Below, one piece after another: positions 15,858-24,159 of a DNA stretch of 64,000 bases. Source of the stretch: Oscillospiraceae bacterium (lineage in GTDB: Bacteria > Bacillota > Clostridia > Oscillospirales > Oscillospiraceae); contig JAFZOI010000024.1 of NCBI GenBank assembly GCA_017550645.1, positions 62,001-126,000 on the forward strand, in the 5' to 3' direction. The number at the start of each line of letters is the position of its first letter. Position 1 is the first letter of the stretch. The position numbers and the translations under genes are program-made. Under the pieces are notes generated by a model. It searched no databases. It worked only from the letters and a program-made list of their open reading frames with translations, and was not told the origin of the DNA.

Positions 15858-18800
15858 TTACTTGACGCCCTCGATGAAGCGCATGAGGATGGTCGCAGTC
15901 TCGGCGCGGGAGGCCGTATTGCCCGGGAGGAGCGTCGTCGCGGTCGCGCCGTTGATGAGCTTTTCGGCGTTGGCCCACTTCATGGCGCTCACCGCGAAGG
16001 AGCTTATCGCCTCGGCGTCTTCATATCCGGAGAGATCGGCGGCCTTGCTCGTATCCCTGCCCTTGAAGCCGGCGTAGCGATAGAGGATGACGGCGAACTG
16101 CTCGCGCGTTATCGTGTCGGTCGGACCGAAATTGCCGTCGCCGTAGCCGTTGACTATGCCCTTGGAGCTGGCCCAGATGACGGCGTCAGTATACCACTGC
16201 CCTTGCGCGACGTCGGCGAAGGAATTCGCCGCAGTGACGGCGGGCTCGCCCTCAAGGCGGTAGAGTATCGTGACGAGCATTCCGCGCGTCGTTTTGCCTG
16301 CCGGGTCGAACTTCCCGTCGCCCACGCCGTTCATGAGGCCCTTGGCCGCGGCGTAGTTTACGTATTCGGCGTACCACGCGTCGGCGGGGACGTCGGTGAA
16401 CACGGACTCCGAGCCTCCCTCATAGGCCGCGCCTATCTTGACCGTCGAGGCGGGAGCTGCGGGCTGCGCGGGATCGAACACCGTCTCGCCGGGCATCAGC
16501 CCTCCGTTGAGCTCGAAGCCGCAGGGGCTGAAGACGCCGCCCTCAGGGGTCAGTATGGCGGCCTTGCCCGCGAGCTTGATGAGCTCGGGCTCGTAAGCCG
16601 GGTCGAACTGATATTTGTCAAAGGTCTCGTTCGAGGCGAAGAGGGCTATGCCTTTTTCGGCGGCGAGGGAGACCCCGTAGCGGTAGTCGGAAACGTCTAT
16701 GGAGATGTCGGGGGCCATGAGGCCGAAGGTGAAATCGCCTTCCGAGGAAGCCGTGTGGACGTCCACGGACGCGTTCTTGACGGAGACGGGCATCGACACG
16801 TCGACGCCTATCGCGACGCCCGCCGCGCGCACGTCAACGTCGAGCCTGCATCCCTCTTCGACGACTATCCTTCCGCCCGCATTGAAGCTGTCGGTCGCTA
16901 TGCCTTCGGCGATCGGGAACGCTTCGGAGTCGAGGCTGACGTTGAGTCTGGCTCCGTCCTCGAGGCTGACGGCGCGGAGCGGGTCGCCGGAGACGCCGCG
17001 CGCTCCGCCTATGTAGTCTCTGCCCGCCTTCGGGGCGTCCATGACGACGGTCAGTCTCGTGCCCTTGAGGCTGAGAGTGCCGCAGCAGTACACGCCGTCC
17101 ATCTGGGCGATGGCGCTGCCGTACGGGATGAAGAGCTCCGGATCGGCATGGACGCTCACGGTCACGTCCGCGTCGCCGCAGGTCATATTGCCCGTCGCGA
17201 GGATAGCCTTGGATTCGGTGTTGCCGATGGAGATATGCTGCGGCGTGGCGTCGATGGAGACGGTCGCGCCGTCCTCGATGAAGAGATCGCCTCTGGCGTA
17301 GATACCCGGGCCGACGGAGCTGATGTCGACGGTCGCGCCCTCTGATATAAATATGGAGTAGGACACGAGGCCGCGGCAGAAGTTTTTATACAGCGATTCG
17401 GTCTTGAGGCTGCCGGCTATCTCGAGGTGAGAGTCAGTATAAATGGAATCGGAGCCGCCCTTGAGGGTCAGGTTCCCGTCTATGATGAGGGTGGGTCTGT
17501 TGGGATTGTCGTTCCCGCAGGCGAAGTAACCGTTGAGGACGACGCCGCCGGAATTGATGGATTCGTCAAAGAACTTGTTGTCAACGACGCAGTCGCCGAG
17601 GAAGTGCATAAAGTATTCCTGCGAGCTCCACGGTCTGGCGCTGAAGAATATGCCGCCCGTCGGCCCGAGGGAATTGTCCATGCTGACGCCGTCGGAACTG
17701 ATCTTGACGTTGTCGAAGGTCATGTTCACGCCGTCCGCGTCGTAGGTCACGACGCCGGAGCCGAGCGTGGTCTTCGAGAGGTCGAGCGTGTATCCCGGAA
17801 CGAGGGCGTAATCGCCGACGTAGAGGACCATCTTCTCTTCAGAGGAGTTATTGATGTGCAGCAGCGCGGGCTTGGAATACGTCCTGTTGCCGTTGATATC
17901 GGTTATGACGCAGCTTATCTCGACGTCCGGCGTGTCGCGTTCGGTGGAGTTCAATACGAGCGTGTCGGTCGTCGCGGTCAAGCCGTCGAGCGTGAAGGTC
18001 CTCGCGCTGTCGGTCAGGAGCCACTGGTAGGAGGCGACGTTCTCCGGCTTGTCGACGGCGACGTGGAAGCTCGTCCCGGCGGGGTACGCGACGGAGGCGT
18101 CGGCAGGCTGCTCGGTTATCGTCAGGCGCTCGGGATCGCCAGTCGCGGGGATATCGAAGACGCGGGTGTCGGTGAATACCATGTCCTCGTATTTGACGGT
18201 CGCCGTGCAGCGGACGCTGCCGTCGGTGAGCTCGCTCGCCTCGCTGAGCACCTCGCGGACGATGGCGTCGCCCGTGAGCTCGATGACGAGCTTGTCGTTC
18301 TCGCCGTCCTGCTGCCCGTAGTAGCAGAGTATCTCGGCGATAGCGTGCTCGGAGTCGGTCCAGTTCCATTCGCACCAATAGTAGTCATGGCGCTCGATAA
18401 CGAGGGAGCTCTCGTCGTAGGCGCCTGTCATCATGGCCTCATAGGGGAAATATTCGGTCTTTTTCGACCCGTCGTCGTTAGTCGATATCTTCTTGAGCTT
18501 AAAAAGTTCGTCGCCGGGGTTGAAGAAGTATTCGCACGCCTGTATCTCGGCTATCTTGCCGCGGGCGTAATCGACGCAGGCCTGCGTTATCTCGTCCTCG
18601 GTGTAGGCTATCATGGAGCCGGGATTGGAGGAGATGATGGCGTACATCTCGGCCATGTAGTGGTCGTACGCGCTCTGCATGTCGATATAGAGCTGATGAT
18701 GCGCGTAGTCGTCGATCTCGGAGGCCGTCATCGGGACGGTGACGCGCTGCCACGCGACGGAATCGGCCCTCGCGAGGCGGAGAAGGCTGAGCATCATCGT

Positions 18801-19181
18801 GACGTCCTCCGGGTCGCCAGGGGAGAAGATGGCGGAAGGATCGTAACCACTCGGCCATGCGACGCTCAGCGCGTAGGTCTCCTTGTCAAGATACCACTTC
18901 GCCTCTTTGAATCTGGCAAGGTCCTTGACCGCTTCCGCATCGGCGTAGGAAGCGGCATCGGCCTCCGCCGCGCCGGCCGACAGCTTCTCATTGTGGCGGG
19001 CTTCGCGCAGATAGTCGCGCAGGGCGCCGGAGTCCATGTCGAAATAGTAATCTCCCGCGGCTGCGACGTTTTGCGAGGTATATACCTCTTTGAGGCTGCC
19101 GGCCGCGAACGCCGCCGTCCCGAGAGAGGCCGCCATGAGCAGCGCAAGGAGAAGGCACGCGAGTCTTTTGGTCTTTTTCAA
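15858..19181 (-). CDS. Secreted SLH-domain surface protein with beta-helix-like region
   Basis: 1107-residue exported protein. A TTG start at 19181 is chosen because GAGGTG lies six bases upstream and the product then begins MKKTKRLACLLLALLMAASL...AFA-A, a clean signal peptide; the longer GTG-started frame (19190) has no binding site. Order: helical N-terminal region with YxxE-rich segments (about 35-330), an Ig-like domain around residues 345-440 (PADASVAYPAGTSFHVAVD...), a long repetitive stretch of short strands (about 460-900: STTLGSG, IFFSARP, SISEGATVDISS, EDGATVSID) suggestive of a parallel beta-helix or carbohydrate-binding repeats, and three C-terminal SLH domains (about 930-1107; FTDVPADAWYAEYV, SFADVAQGQWYTDAV, SGYEDAEAISSFAVS). 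SLH domains anchor to pyruvylated wall polymer. No catalytic motif seen. Confidence 0.88.
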   Translation of the reverse strand: MKKTKRLACLLLALLMAASLGTAAFAAGSLKEVYTSQNVAAAGDYYFDMDSGALRDYLREARHNEKLSAGAAEADAASYADAEAVKDLARFKEAKWYLDKETYALSVAWPSGYDPSAIFSPGDPEDVTMMLSLLRLARADSVAWQRVTVPMTASEIDDYAHHQLYIDMQSAYDHYMAEMYAIISSNPGSMIAYTEDEITQACVDYARGKIAEIQACEYFFNPGDELFKLKKISTNDDGSKKTEYFPYEAMMTGAYDESSLVIERHDYYWCEWNWTDSEHAIAEILCYYGQQDGENDKLVIELTGDAIVREVLSEASELTDGSVRCTATVKYEDMVFTDTRVFDIPATGDPERLTITEQPADASVAYPAGTSFHVAVDKPENVASYQWLLTDSARTFTLDGLTATTDTLVLNSTERDTPDVEISCVITDINGNRTYSKPALLHINNSSEEKMVLYVGDYALVPGYTLDLSKTTLGSGVVTYDADGVNMTFDNVKISSDGVSMDNSLGPTGGIFFSARPWSSQEYFMHFLGDCVVDNKFFDESINSGGVVLNGYFACGNDNPNRPTLIIDGNLTLKGGSDSIYTDSHLEIAGSLKTESLYKNFCRGLVSYSIFISEGATVDISSVGPGIYARGDLFIEDGATVSIDATPQHISIGNTESKAILATGNMTCGDADVTVSVHADPELFIPYGSAIAQMDGVYCCGTLSLKGTRLTVVMDAPKAGRDYIGGARGVSGDPLRAVSLEDGARLNVSLDSEAFPIAEGIATDSFNAGGRIVVEEGCRLDVDVRAAGVAIGVDVSMPVSVKNASVDVHTASSEGDFTFGLMAPDISIDVSDYRYGVSLAAEKGIALFASNETFDKYQFDPAYEPELIKLAGKAAILTPEGGVFSPCGFELNGGLMPGETVFDPAQPAAPASTVKIGAAYEGGSESVFTDVPADAWYAEYVNYAAAKGLMNGVGDGKFDPAGKTTRGMLVTILYRLEGEPAVTAANSFADVAQGQWYTDAVIWASSKGIVNGYGDGNFGPTDTITREQFAVILYRYAGFKGRDTSKAADLSGYEDAEAISSFAVSAMKWANAEKLINGATATTLLPGNTASRAETATILMRFIEGVK

Positions 19182-19253
19182 GTCGATCACCTCATCTGTC
19201 GGATTTTTACTCCGCTCTCCGCGCCAAGCGCGGAGGCATTTTCTTCTAGTTTA

Positions 19254-19283
19254 AGTATACCACGGAGCGGGGCTCCGCCGCAA
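19254..19283 (-). promoter_or_regulatory. Promoter of the SLH protein gene
   Basis: Minus strand TTGCGG (19283-19278) and TATACT (19259-19254) with 18-base spacer. The leader contains a CTCCGCGCTTGGCGCGGAG hairpin (about 19211-19235). Confidence 0.62.
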
Positions 19284-19354
19284 CACGAAAAGCGATGGGA
19301 CGGTCGATTTTTCGCTTCTTTTCGCCGCGTCCGCGGAGCGCGGGGCGGGACCGG

Positions 19355-19383
19355 TTGCAATCGGCGGGCGACTTTGCTATAAT
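19355..19383 (+). promoter_or_regulatory. Promoter of the MFS transporter gene
   Basis: TTGCAA and perfect TATAAT with 17-base spacer, 64 bases upstream of the ATG at 19448. Confidence 0.78.
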
Positions 19384-19447
19384 GGGTGGGCTGTGCGGCC
19401 CGGACGGGCCCCGCGCGAGTCTGTCGGCGGATATTTCAGGAGACGTC

Positions 19448-20707
19448 ATGGCGATAAAGCGAGAGAAAAATCCGAATACTCTCTGGACGAAGGACTTTAC
19501 GATCATAACCCTCGGCAGCGTCGTGTCCATGTTCGGAAACGCCATGTCAGGCTTCGCTATGAGCCTGATGGTGCTCGACTATACCCAATCGGCGCTCTAC
19601 TTCGCCATTTACGTCGCTATTTTCACGCTGCCGCAGATCGTCATGCCCATCTTCTCGGGCGCGATACTCGACAGGTTTTCGCGCAAGAAGACGATATACA
19701 CGCTCGATTTTATCTCCGCGGGGCTCTACGCGCTCGTCGCCGTGCTGCTCTCGCAGGGGATATTCAACTTCGCGCTCTTCGCCGTCTACGTCTTTATTCT
19801 CGGCTCTATCAACAGCATCTACATGGTCGCCTTCGAGAGCTTCTATCCTCTGCTCATAACGGAGGGCAACTACTCCAAGGCGTATTCCATTTCGAGCCTG
19901 CTTGAGACGCTCTCGGCGGTCATGGTCCCCGTCTCGACGTACTTCTATAACCTCGTCGGCATAGCGCCGCTGCTCGGCGCGAACGCCGTCTGCTTCTTCA
20001 TCGCCGCCGTCATGGAGACGCGCATCGGCGCGGAGGAAAAGTACATCGAAAAGCGGCAGCTCGAGGACGATTCCCCGCCCTCCGGCATGCGGCTGCTGCG
20101 GGATATAAAAGAGGGCTTTAAGTACCTGCTCGCGGAAAAGGGGCTCCTCGCCGTCGCGGTCTATTTCACGTTCTCCTCCCTCGCGAGCGGCGCCTCGTCC
20201 GTCATCACCCTCCCCTTCTTCAAGGGCAGCTTCAATAACGGCGAATATATCTACATGCTCGTATGGGGCATGGCGCTCGTCGGCCGCGCCGTCGGCGGAG
20301 CCGCGCACTACAGGATAAAGCTCCCCGTAAAGGCGAAGTTCGCCATCGCGCTCACGGTCTATATAGTCACCTCCCTGCTCGAGGGCTTCTATCTCTATAC
20401 GACCGTCCCGCTGATGATGATAATGTGCTTCATCACGGGGCTCGGCGGCGTCACGAGCTATACGATACGCATCTCCTCGACGCAGAGCTACGTCCCCGAC
20501 GAGAAGAAGGGGCGCTTCAACGGCGCCTTCAACATGCTCAACACCACCGGCGCCTTCGCGGGCGAGCTGCTCGCGGGCGCGATGACGACGGTCATCCCCG
20601 TGCGCGGCGTGCTGACCTGCTTCATGGTCGTCAACGCCGTCGCCGCCGTCGCAATCATAGGCGGCAGCAGGAAGTCCGTCGCCGCGATATACAACCGCGA
20701 TCAATGA
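19448..20707 (+). CDS. MFS transporter (enterobactin/macrolide-exporter-like)
   Basis: 419-residue integral membrane protein with the twelve-segment pattern of the major facilitator superfamily. N terminus KDFTIITLGSVVSMFGNAMSGFAMSLMVLDYTQSALYFA followed by the cytoplasmic loop ILDRFSRKKTIYTLD between TM2 and TM3 is typical of the MFS_3/EntS-like exporters. The ATG at 19448 follows AGGAG; the longer frame starting at 19295 crosses the promoter. Single transcription unit. The transported compound cannot be told from sequence. Confidence 0.87.
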   Translation: MAIKREKNPNTLWTKDFTIITLGSVVSMFGNAMSGFAMSLMVLDYTQSALYFAIYVAIFTLPQIVMPIFSGAILDRFSRKKTIYTLDFISAGLYALVAVLLSQGIFNFALFAVYVFILGSINSIYMVAFESFYPLLITEGNYSKAYSISSLLETLSAVMVPVSTYFYNLVGIAPLLGANAVCFFIAAVMETRIGAEEKYIEKRQLEDDSPPSGMRLLRDIKEGFKYLLAEKGLLAVAVYFTFSSLASGASSVITLPFFKGSFNNGEYIYMLVWGMALVGRAVGGAAHYRIKLPVKAKFAIALTVYIVTSLLEGFYLYTTVPLMMIMCFITGLGGVTSYTIRISSTQSYVPDEKKGRFNGAFNMLNTTGAFAGELLAGAMTTVIPVRGVLTCFMVVNAVAAVAIIGGSRKSVAAIYNRDQ

Positions 20708-20717
20708 TAAGGGCGGA

Positions 20718-20753
20718 AAAAGGCCGCTTCCCGAACTTGGGAAGCGGCCTTTG
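20718..20753 (+). terminator. Terminator of the MFS gene
   Basis: AAAGGCCGCTTCCC and GGGAAGCGGCCTTT stem with GAACTT loop. Confidence 0.9.
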
Positions 20754-20805
20754 GTTTTATGCAGGGTCATTTGGCGGCGGAGCAATTCCTCCGGGCAATT
20801 CGTTC

Positions 20806-20834
20806 TTGACAGAAAAACCGAACTGTGGTAAGGT
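20806..20834 (+). promoter_or_regulatory. Promoter of a candidate small RNA
   Basis: Consensus TTGACA, 17-base spacer, and TAAGGT as -10. No start codon with a binding site follows; the predicted transcription start is about 20841, at the first base of a long helix. Confidence 0.55.
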
Positions 20835-20840
20835 GCCATC

Positions 20841-20952
20841 GATAAACTTGATATTGATGTTAAGCGCTCCCGATTTTAATAGGGAGTTCCCTGGCACAAT
20901 ATCGAGTTTATTGTTTTTGACTGTTCTTTTTTCCGCCGAAAGGCGGGTTTTT
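20841..20952 (+). ncRNA. Candidate structured small RNA of unknown class
   Basis: Between a MFS gene and a convergent flavoprotein gene. The 16 bases 20841-20856 (GATAAACTTGATATTG) pair with 20897-20912 (CAATATCGAGTTTATT) over 16 positions with two G-U pairs; inside is a smaller hairpin GCTCCC/GGGAGT around a GATTTTAATA loop. The long helix is followed by GTTTTTG (a possible first terminator) and by CCGCC-GAAA-GGCGG-TTTTTT at 20934-20953. I do not recognise it as tmRNA, SRP RNA, 6S RNA or a known riboswitch. The alternative is an unusual double terminator with decayed sequence. Confidence 0.42.
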
Positions 20953-20953
20953 T
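20932..20953 (+). terminator. Terminator after the candidate small RNA
   Basis: CCGCC, GAAA tetraloop, GGCGG, then TTTTTT. It ends at the stop codon of the convergent flavoprotein gene. Confidence 0.72.
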
Positions 20954-22481
20954 ATTTTGCGAGAGCTCTGCCGAGGAGGTAGCCGAAGGTGAGCGCGGTG
21001 CCGTGGGAGTTGCCGGGGATCATCAGGGGATAGTCCACGCCGTAGCGCCCGCCGGCGGTATTGCCGAGGGCGTAGAGCCCGGGGACGGGCTTATGCTCCG
21101 GGGTCAGGGCGCGGCTCTCCGCATCGACGCGCACGCCGCCGACGACGGCGAGGAGCGCGACGGCTATCTTCTTCGCGTAATAGGGCGGCTTGTCGAGCGG
21201 GATGAGGAGCTCCGGGCGCTTGCCGAAATCCTCGTCCTTGCCCGCGGCGCACATGGCGTTATATCTCGTGAACGTCTCGGCGAAGACGGCGGGGTCGACC
21301 TCCATCTTCCCGGCGAGCTCCTCGGGCGTATCGGCCGCGAAGGCGTAGCCGCCCTTGAGGCCCTGCTCGAGCTTGGCCTCCTCGCCCGCGAGCTGGAACT
21401 CCGTGCTTCTGCCGATGGCGTAGTCGTTGCCCCAGAAGAGGCCGCCGCCGTAGGGCAGCGTCGCGGGGACCTTCTCGCGCCAGTCGGAATCGAATATGCT
21501 CCAGCAGTACTTCACGCCTTCCTTGATGACGCCGAGGCTTCGCGCCTGCAGGTAGTTATCCTCGTTCATGTATCTGTGCCCGGAGGGGTTTACGAAGAGG
21601 AAGCACCAGCTCGGATGGCGGTAGGCCTGCGGATGGAGCATCGCGGGAAACGGCAGGTCCTCGAAATCGGCGCCCGCCCAGAGCGCGGCTCTGTGCCCGT
21701 CGCCGAGGTTGCCGCCCTTCGGCCAGTAGAGCTTCTCGGCGGTCTTGTTGGCTATGGGGCAGAGGTCTGCGCACATCTCGTCGTTGCCGTCGATGCCGCC
21801 CGTCGCGAGGACGACTCCTTTGCTCGCCCGGACGGCGATAAGGCCTTCCTCGCCGCGGCCGTACGCGCCGACGACGCGCCCGTCCTCGACGATGAGCTGC
21901 TCCATGGGCGTGTTGAAAAGATACTTCACGCCGTATTTTTGCGACTCGACGTACATGCACTCGACGACGTCGGTCATGCCGCCGATCTTGCCCGCGCGTG
22001 AGATGGGGCCGTCATAGAAGATGTGCGAGCCGATGAGCTCGCGGTACGTCTCGCCCTTATAAAGGCAGCCCTGCAGCTCGGGGCGCACGCCGTACTCCGG
22101 CCTCGTTATGATCTCGAGCAGCCAATCCATCGCCTCGGGGCTGCGCGTCACATACTTGCGGACGACGCGCTCGTCGCAGCGGTTGCCGCAGCGCTTTATC
22201 CATTCGCGGGCGACCTCGTCGGGGTCGTTATAATAGCCGCGTTCGCGCATGAGCGAGGAGTTGACGACGCCTATGTTGAAGCCGCGCGCGGCGTAGTACC
22301 CGGTCTTCTCGAGGACGGTCACCTTCGCGCCCGCTTCGGCGGCGCTCAGGACGCAGCTCATGCCGGCTATGCCCGCGCCGACGACGAGCACCTCGGTCTC
22401 CTCGGTGCGGACTATATCCTCGGGCTTTACGGGCGTGGGCTTACTTGCCCAGTTCCCCCATTTCGGATCGATATTCGTCAC
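20952..22481 (-). CDS. FAD-dependent oxidoreductase, fumarate reductase flavoprotein family
   Basis: 509-residue flavoprotein of the succinate dehydrogenase/fumarate reductase flavoprotein group. VVGAGIAGMSCVLSAAEAGAKVTVLEK is the FAD Rossmann motif (split here: GAGIAG at about 36-41), GVVLATGGIDGN and the C-terminal PGLYALGNTAGGRYGVDYPLMIPGNSHGTALTFGY complete the FAD site. No FMN-attachment or heme domain and no Tat signal, so it is a cytoplasmic stand-alone subunit; substrate unknown. I choose GTG at 22481 because GGAGG lies eight bases upstream; the ATG five codons earlier has only AAGG two bases away. Related enzymes reduce enoates or steroid/urocanate-type substrates. Confidence 0.83.
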   Translation of the reverse strand: MTNIDPKWGNWASKPTPVKPEDIVRTEETEVLVVGAGIAGMSCVLSAAEAGAKVTVLEKTGYYAARGFNIGVVNSSLMRERGYYNDPDEVAREWIKRCGNRCDERVVRKYVTRSPEAMDWLLEIITRPEYGVRPELQGCLYKGETYRELIGSHIFYDGPISRAGKIGGMTDVVECMYVESQKYGVKYLFNTPMEQLIVEDGRVVGAYGRGEEGLIAVRASKGVVLATGGIDGNDEMCADLCPIANKTAEKLYWPKGGNLGDGHRAALWAGADFEDLPFPAMLHPQAYRHPSWCFLFVNPSGHRYMNEDNYLQARSLGVIKEGVKYCWSIFDSDWREKVPATLPYGGGLFWGNDYAIGRSTEFQLAGEEAKLEQGLKGGYAFAADTPEELAGKMEVDPAVFAETFTRYNAMCAAGKDEDFGKRPELLIPLDKPPYYAKKIAVALLAVVGGVRVDAESRALTPEHKPVPGLYALGNTAGGRYGVDYPLMIPGNSHGTALTFGYLLGRALAK

Positions 22482-22551
22482 GGGATATCCCTCCATATCC
22501 TTTTTTTTATTATCTCATATTTTTTCTGCGCGTTCAACGGCAAAATGGGCA

Positions 22552-22587
22552 TAAAAAAGCGGCGGAAGATTCTTCCGCCGCTTTTGG
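22552..22587 (-). terminator. Terminator of the HtrA-like protease gene
   Basis: Minus strand AAAAGCGGCGGAAGA-ATC-TTCCGCCGCTTTTTT, nine bases after the stop codon. Confidence 0.9.
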
Positions 22588-22595
22588 TCATTCTG

Positions 22596-24038
22596 TTATC
22601 CCTGCACGGACTTGGCCGGGTTCTGGCGCATTATGAGCTCGTCGAAGACGAGGGTCAGCTCGAGATACCGGCCGTCCCTGTATACCGTCAGGGTGACGGT
22701 GTCGCCCGCGTGATAGGCGGCCTTGGCGACCACGAGGTCGGACTTGTTCAATATATCCTCGTCGCCGAGCTTGGTGATGACGTCGCCCACCTTGAGGCCC
22801 GCAGCGGCGGCGCAGCTGTTGTCATCGACGGCGGTCACCTCAGCGCCGGATACGGTGCTGCCGGTCTGCTGACCGTATCCGTAGCCGAAGCCGAAGCCGT
22901 AACCGTATCCGTAGCCGCTGCTGCTGCCCGCGGTCGTGACTGTGATGCCGAAGTAGGGCTTGCCGCGCACGAAGCCGTAGGTCACGATGTCGTTGGCTAT
23001 CTTCATCGCGTCGTCGATGGGGATCGCGAAGCCGAGGCCCTCGACGCCGGTGTCGGAATACTTGGCGGAGGCGATGCCGACGATCTCGCCGCGCGAGTTG
23101 ATGACCGGGCCGCCGCTGTTTCCGGCGTTGATGGCGACGTTGGTCTGGAACATGTTGATCGAGATGCCGCTCTCGGTGACGATCTCGCGGTCAAGGGCGC
23201 TGACGATGCCGTTGGTGAAGGTGTAGGTCAGCTCGCCGAGGGGATTGCCGATGGCGTAGACCGTCTCGCCGACCTTCGTACCCTCGATGCTGCCTATGGT
23301 CACGGGAGTGAGCCCCGTCGCGTCTATCTTAAGGAGCGCGACGTCGTTTTCCTCGTCGTAGCCGACGATAACAGCGTCGTACTCGTCGCCGGAGTAGATC
23401 GCGACCTTGATGGGATAGTTCATCTCGTTGGCGTCCTTGACGACGTGGTAGTTGGTGAGGATATAGCCGTCCTCGGTGATGATGAAGCCGGAGCCGGATA
23501 TAGGCGTGCTGACTTCCTGACCGAAGATGTTGGTCTGCGTTATGGGCGTCACGACGCCGACGCAGGAGGGCACGACCTTCTCATATATCTCGGAGCCGGA
23601 GAGGACGCCGCTTCCCGTCGAGGTCTGGACCGTCAGCGGCTGGCCGATCGCGGCAACGGTATCGGTCGTCTGAGTCGAGGGCCCGGTCTGGGTCGGCTGA
23701 GTGGGCTGATCCGGCTGACTAGGCTGGGTCGGCTGCGAGGGTCTCGTCCCGTTCGGGGCCTGGACGTCGACCTGCGGAGCGTCGGGGGCGGCGGAGGCTT
23801 CCTCCTCCGTCTTGGCGGAGAGCTCGGGCAGACCGCCGAGATCCCTGATGACGGACCTCACGCCGAGTCCGGCGAAGCCGCCGACTATGACGCACACGAG
23901 CACTATCGCAATGACCTTGAGCGCGACGCCCTTTTTCTTCTTCGGGGTCGGCTGGACGGGCTGCTGCGGGCGCTGCGAGTTATAGGCGGGATAAGTATCG
24001 TATTCAACGGAATAATTGCTGTTCTGGTTTTCGTTCAT
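22596..24038 (-). CDS. Membrane-anchored S1C serine protease (HtrA/DegP family)
   Basis: 480-residue surface protease/chaperone for misfolded exported proteins. Order: cytoplasmic tail ending in a Lys-rich stretch (about 33-37), one membrane segment (about 38-58), a Pro/Thr/Gln linker of QPTQP repeats (about 100-120), a trypsin-like domain with catalytic His198 (LTNYHVV), Asp232 (ENDVALLKID) and Ser308 (NAGNSGGP), a Gly/Tyr/Phe run at about 375-389, and one C-terminal PDZ domain. ATG at 24038 is preferred, six bases after GGAGTG; a GTG three codons earlier overlaps that site. Single gene. The aromatic-glycine run between protease and PDZ is unusual. Confidence 0.93.
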   Translation of the reverse strand: MNENQNSNYSVEYDTYPAYNSQRPQQPVQPTPKKKKGVALKVIAIVLVCVIVGGFAGLGVRSVIRDLGGLPELSAKTEEEASAAPDAPQVDVQAPNGTRPSQPTQPSQPDQPTQPTQTGPSTQTTDTVAAIGQPLTVQTSTGSGVLSGSEIYEKVVPSCVGVVTPITQTNIFGQEVSTPISGSGFIITEDGYILTNYHVVKDANEMNYPIKVAIYSGDEYDAVIVGYDEENDVALLKIDATGLTPVTIGSIEGTKVGETVYAIGNPLGELTYTFTNGIVSALDREIVTESGISINMFQTNVAINAGNSGGPVINSRGEIVGIASAKYSDTGVEGLGFAIPIDDAMKIANDIVTYGFVRGKPYFGITVTTAGSSSGYGYGYGFGFGYGYGQQTGSTVSGAEVTAVDDNSCAAAAGLKVGDVITKLGDEDILNKSDLVVAKAAYHAGDTVTLTVYRDGRYLELTLVFDELIMRQNPAKSVQG

Positions 24039-24159
24039 TTTGATCACTCCATTGCGTTTTTTTGCTTTACGATGAGACTATAACGCTCTATTGTGTACGC
24101 AAAGTGAACTGTTTTATTCGATTATTTTAATTTTCGCGGAACTTTTTTGTTTCGGAGGC

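Noticed and set aside
15573..17345. 590-residue plus-strand ORF opening with MVELADTRDLKSR
   Set aside because: Begins in tRNA-Leu and then runs antisense to the SLH gene; long shadow frames are common in this GC-rich sequence.
17427..19382. 651-residue plus-strand ORF opposite the SLH protein gene
   Set aside because: Antisense shadow; the minus strand has a signal peptide, three SLH domains, promoter and terminator.
20806..20953. Riboswitch for the flavoprotein gene
   Set aside because: The RNA would be on the plus strand, whereas the flavoprotein gene is on the minus strand and convergent; no coding gene follows on the plus strand.
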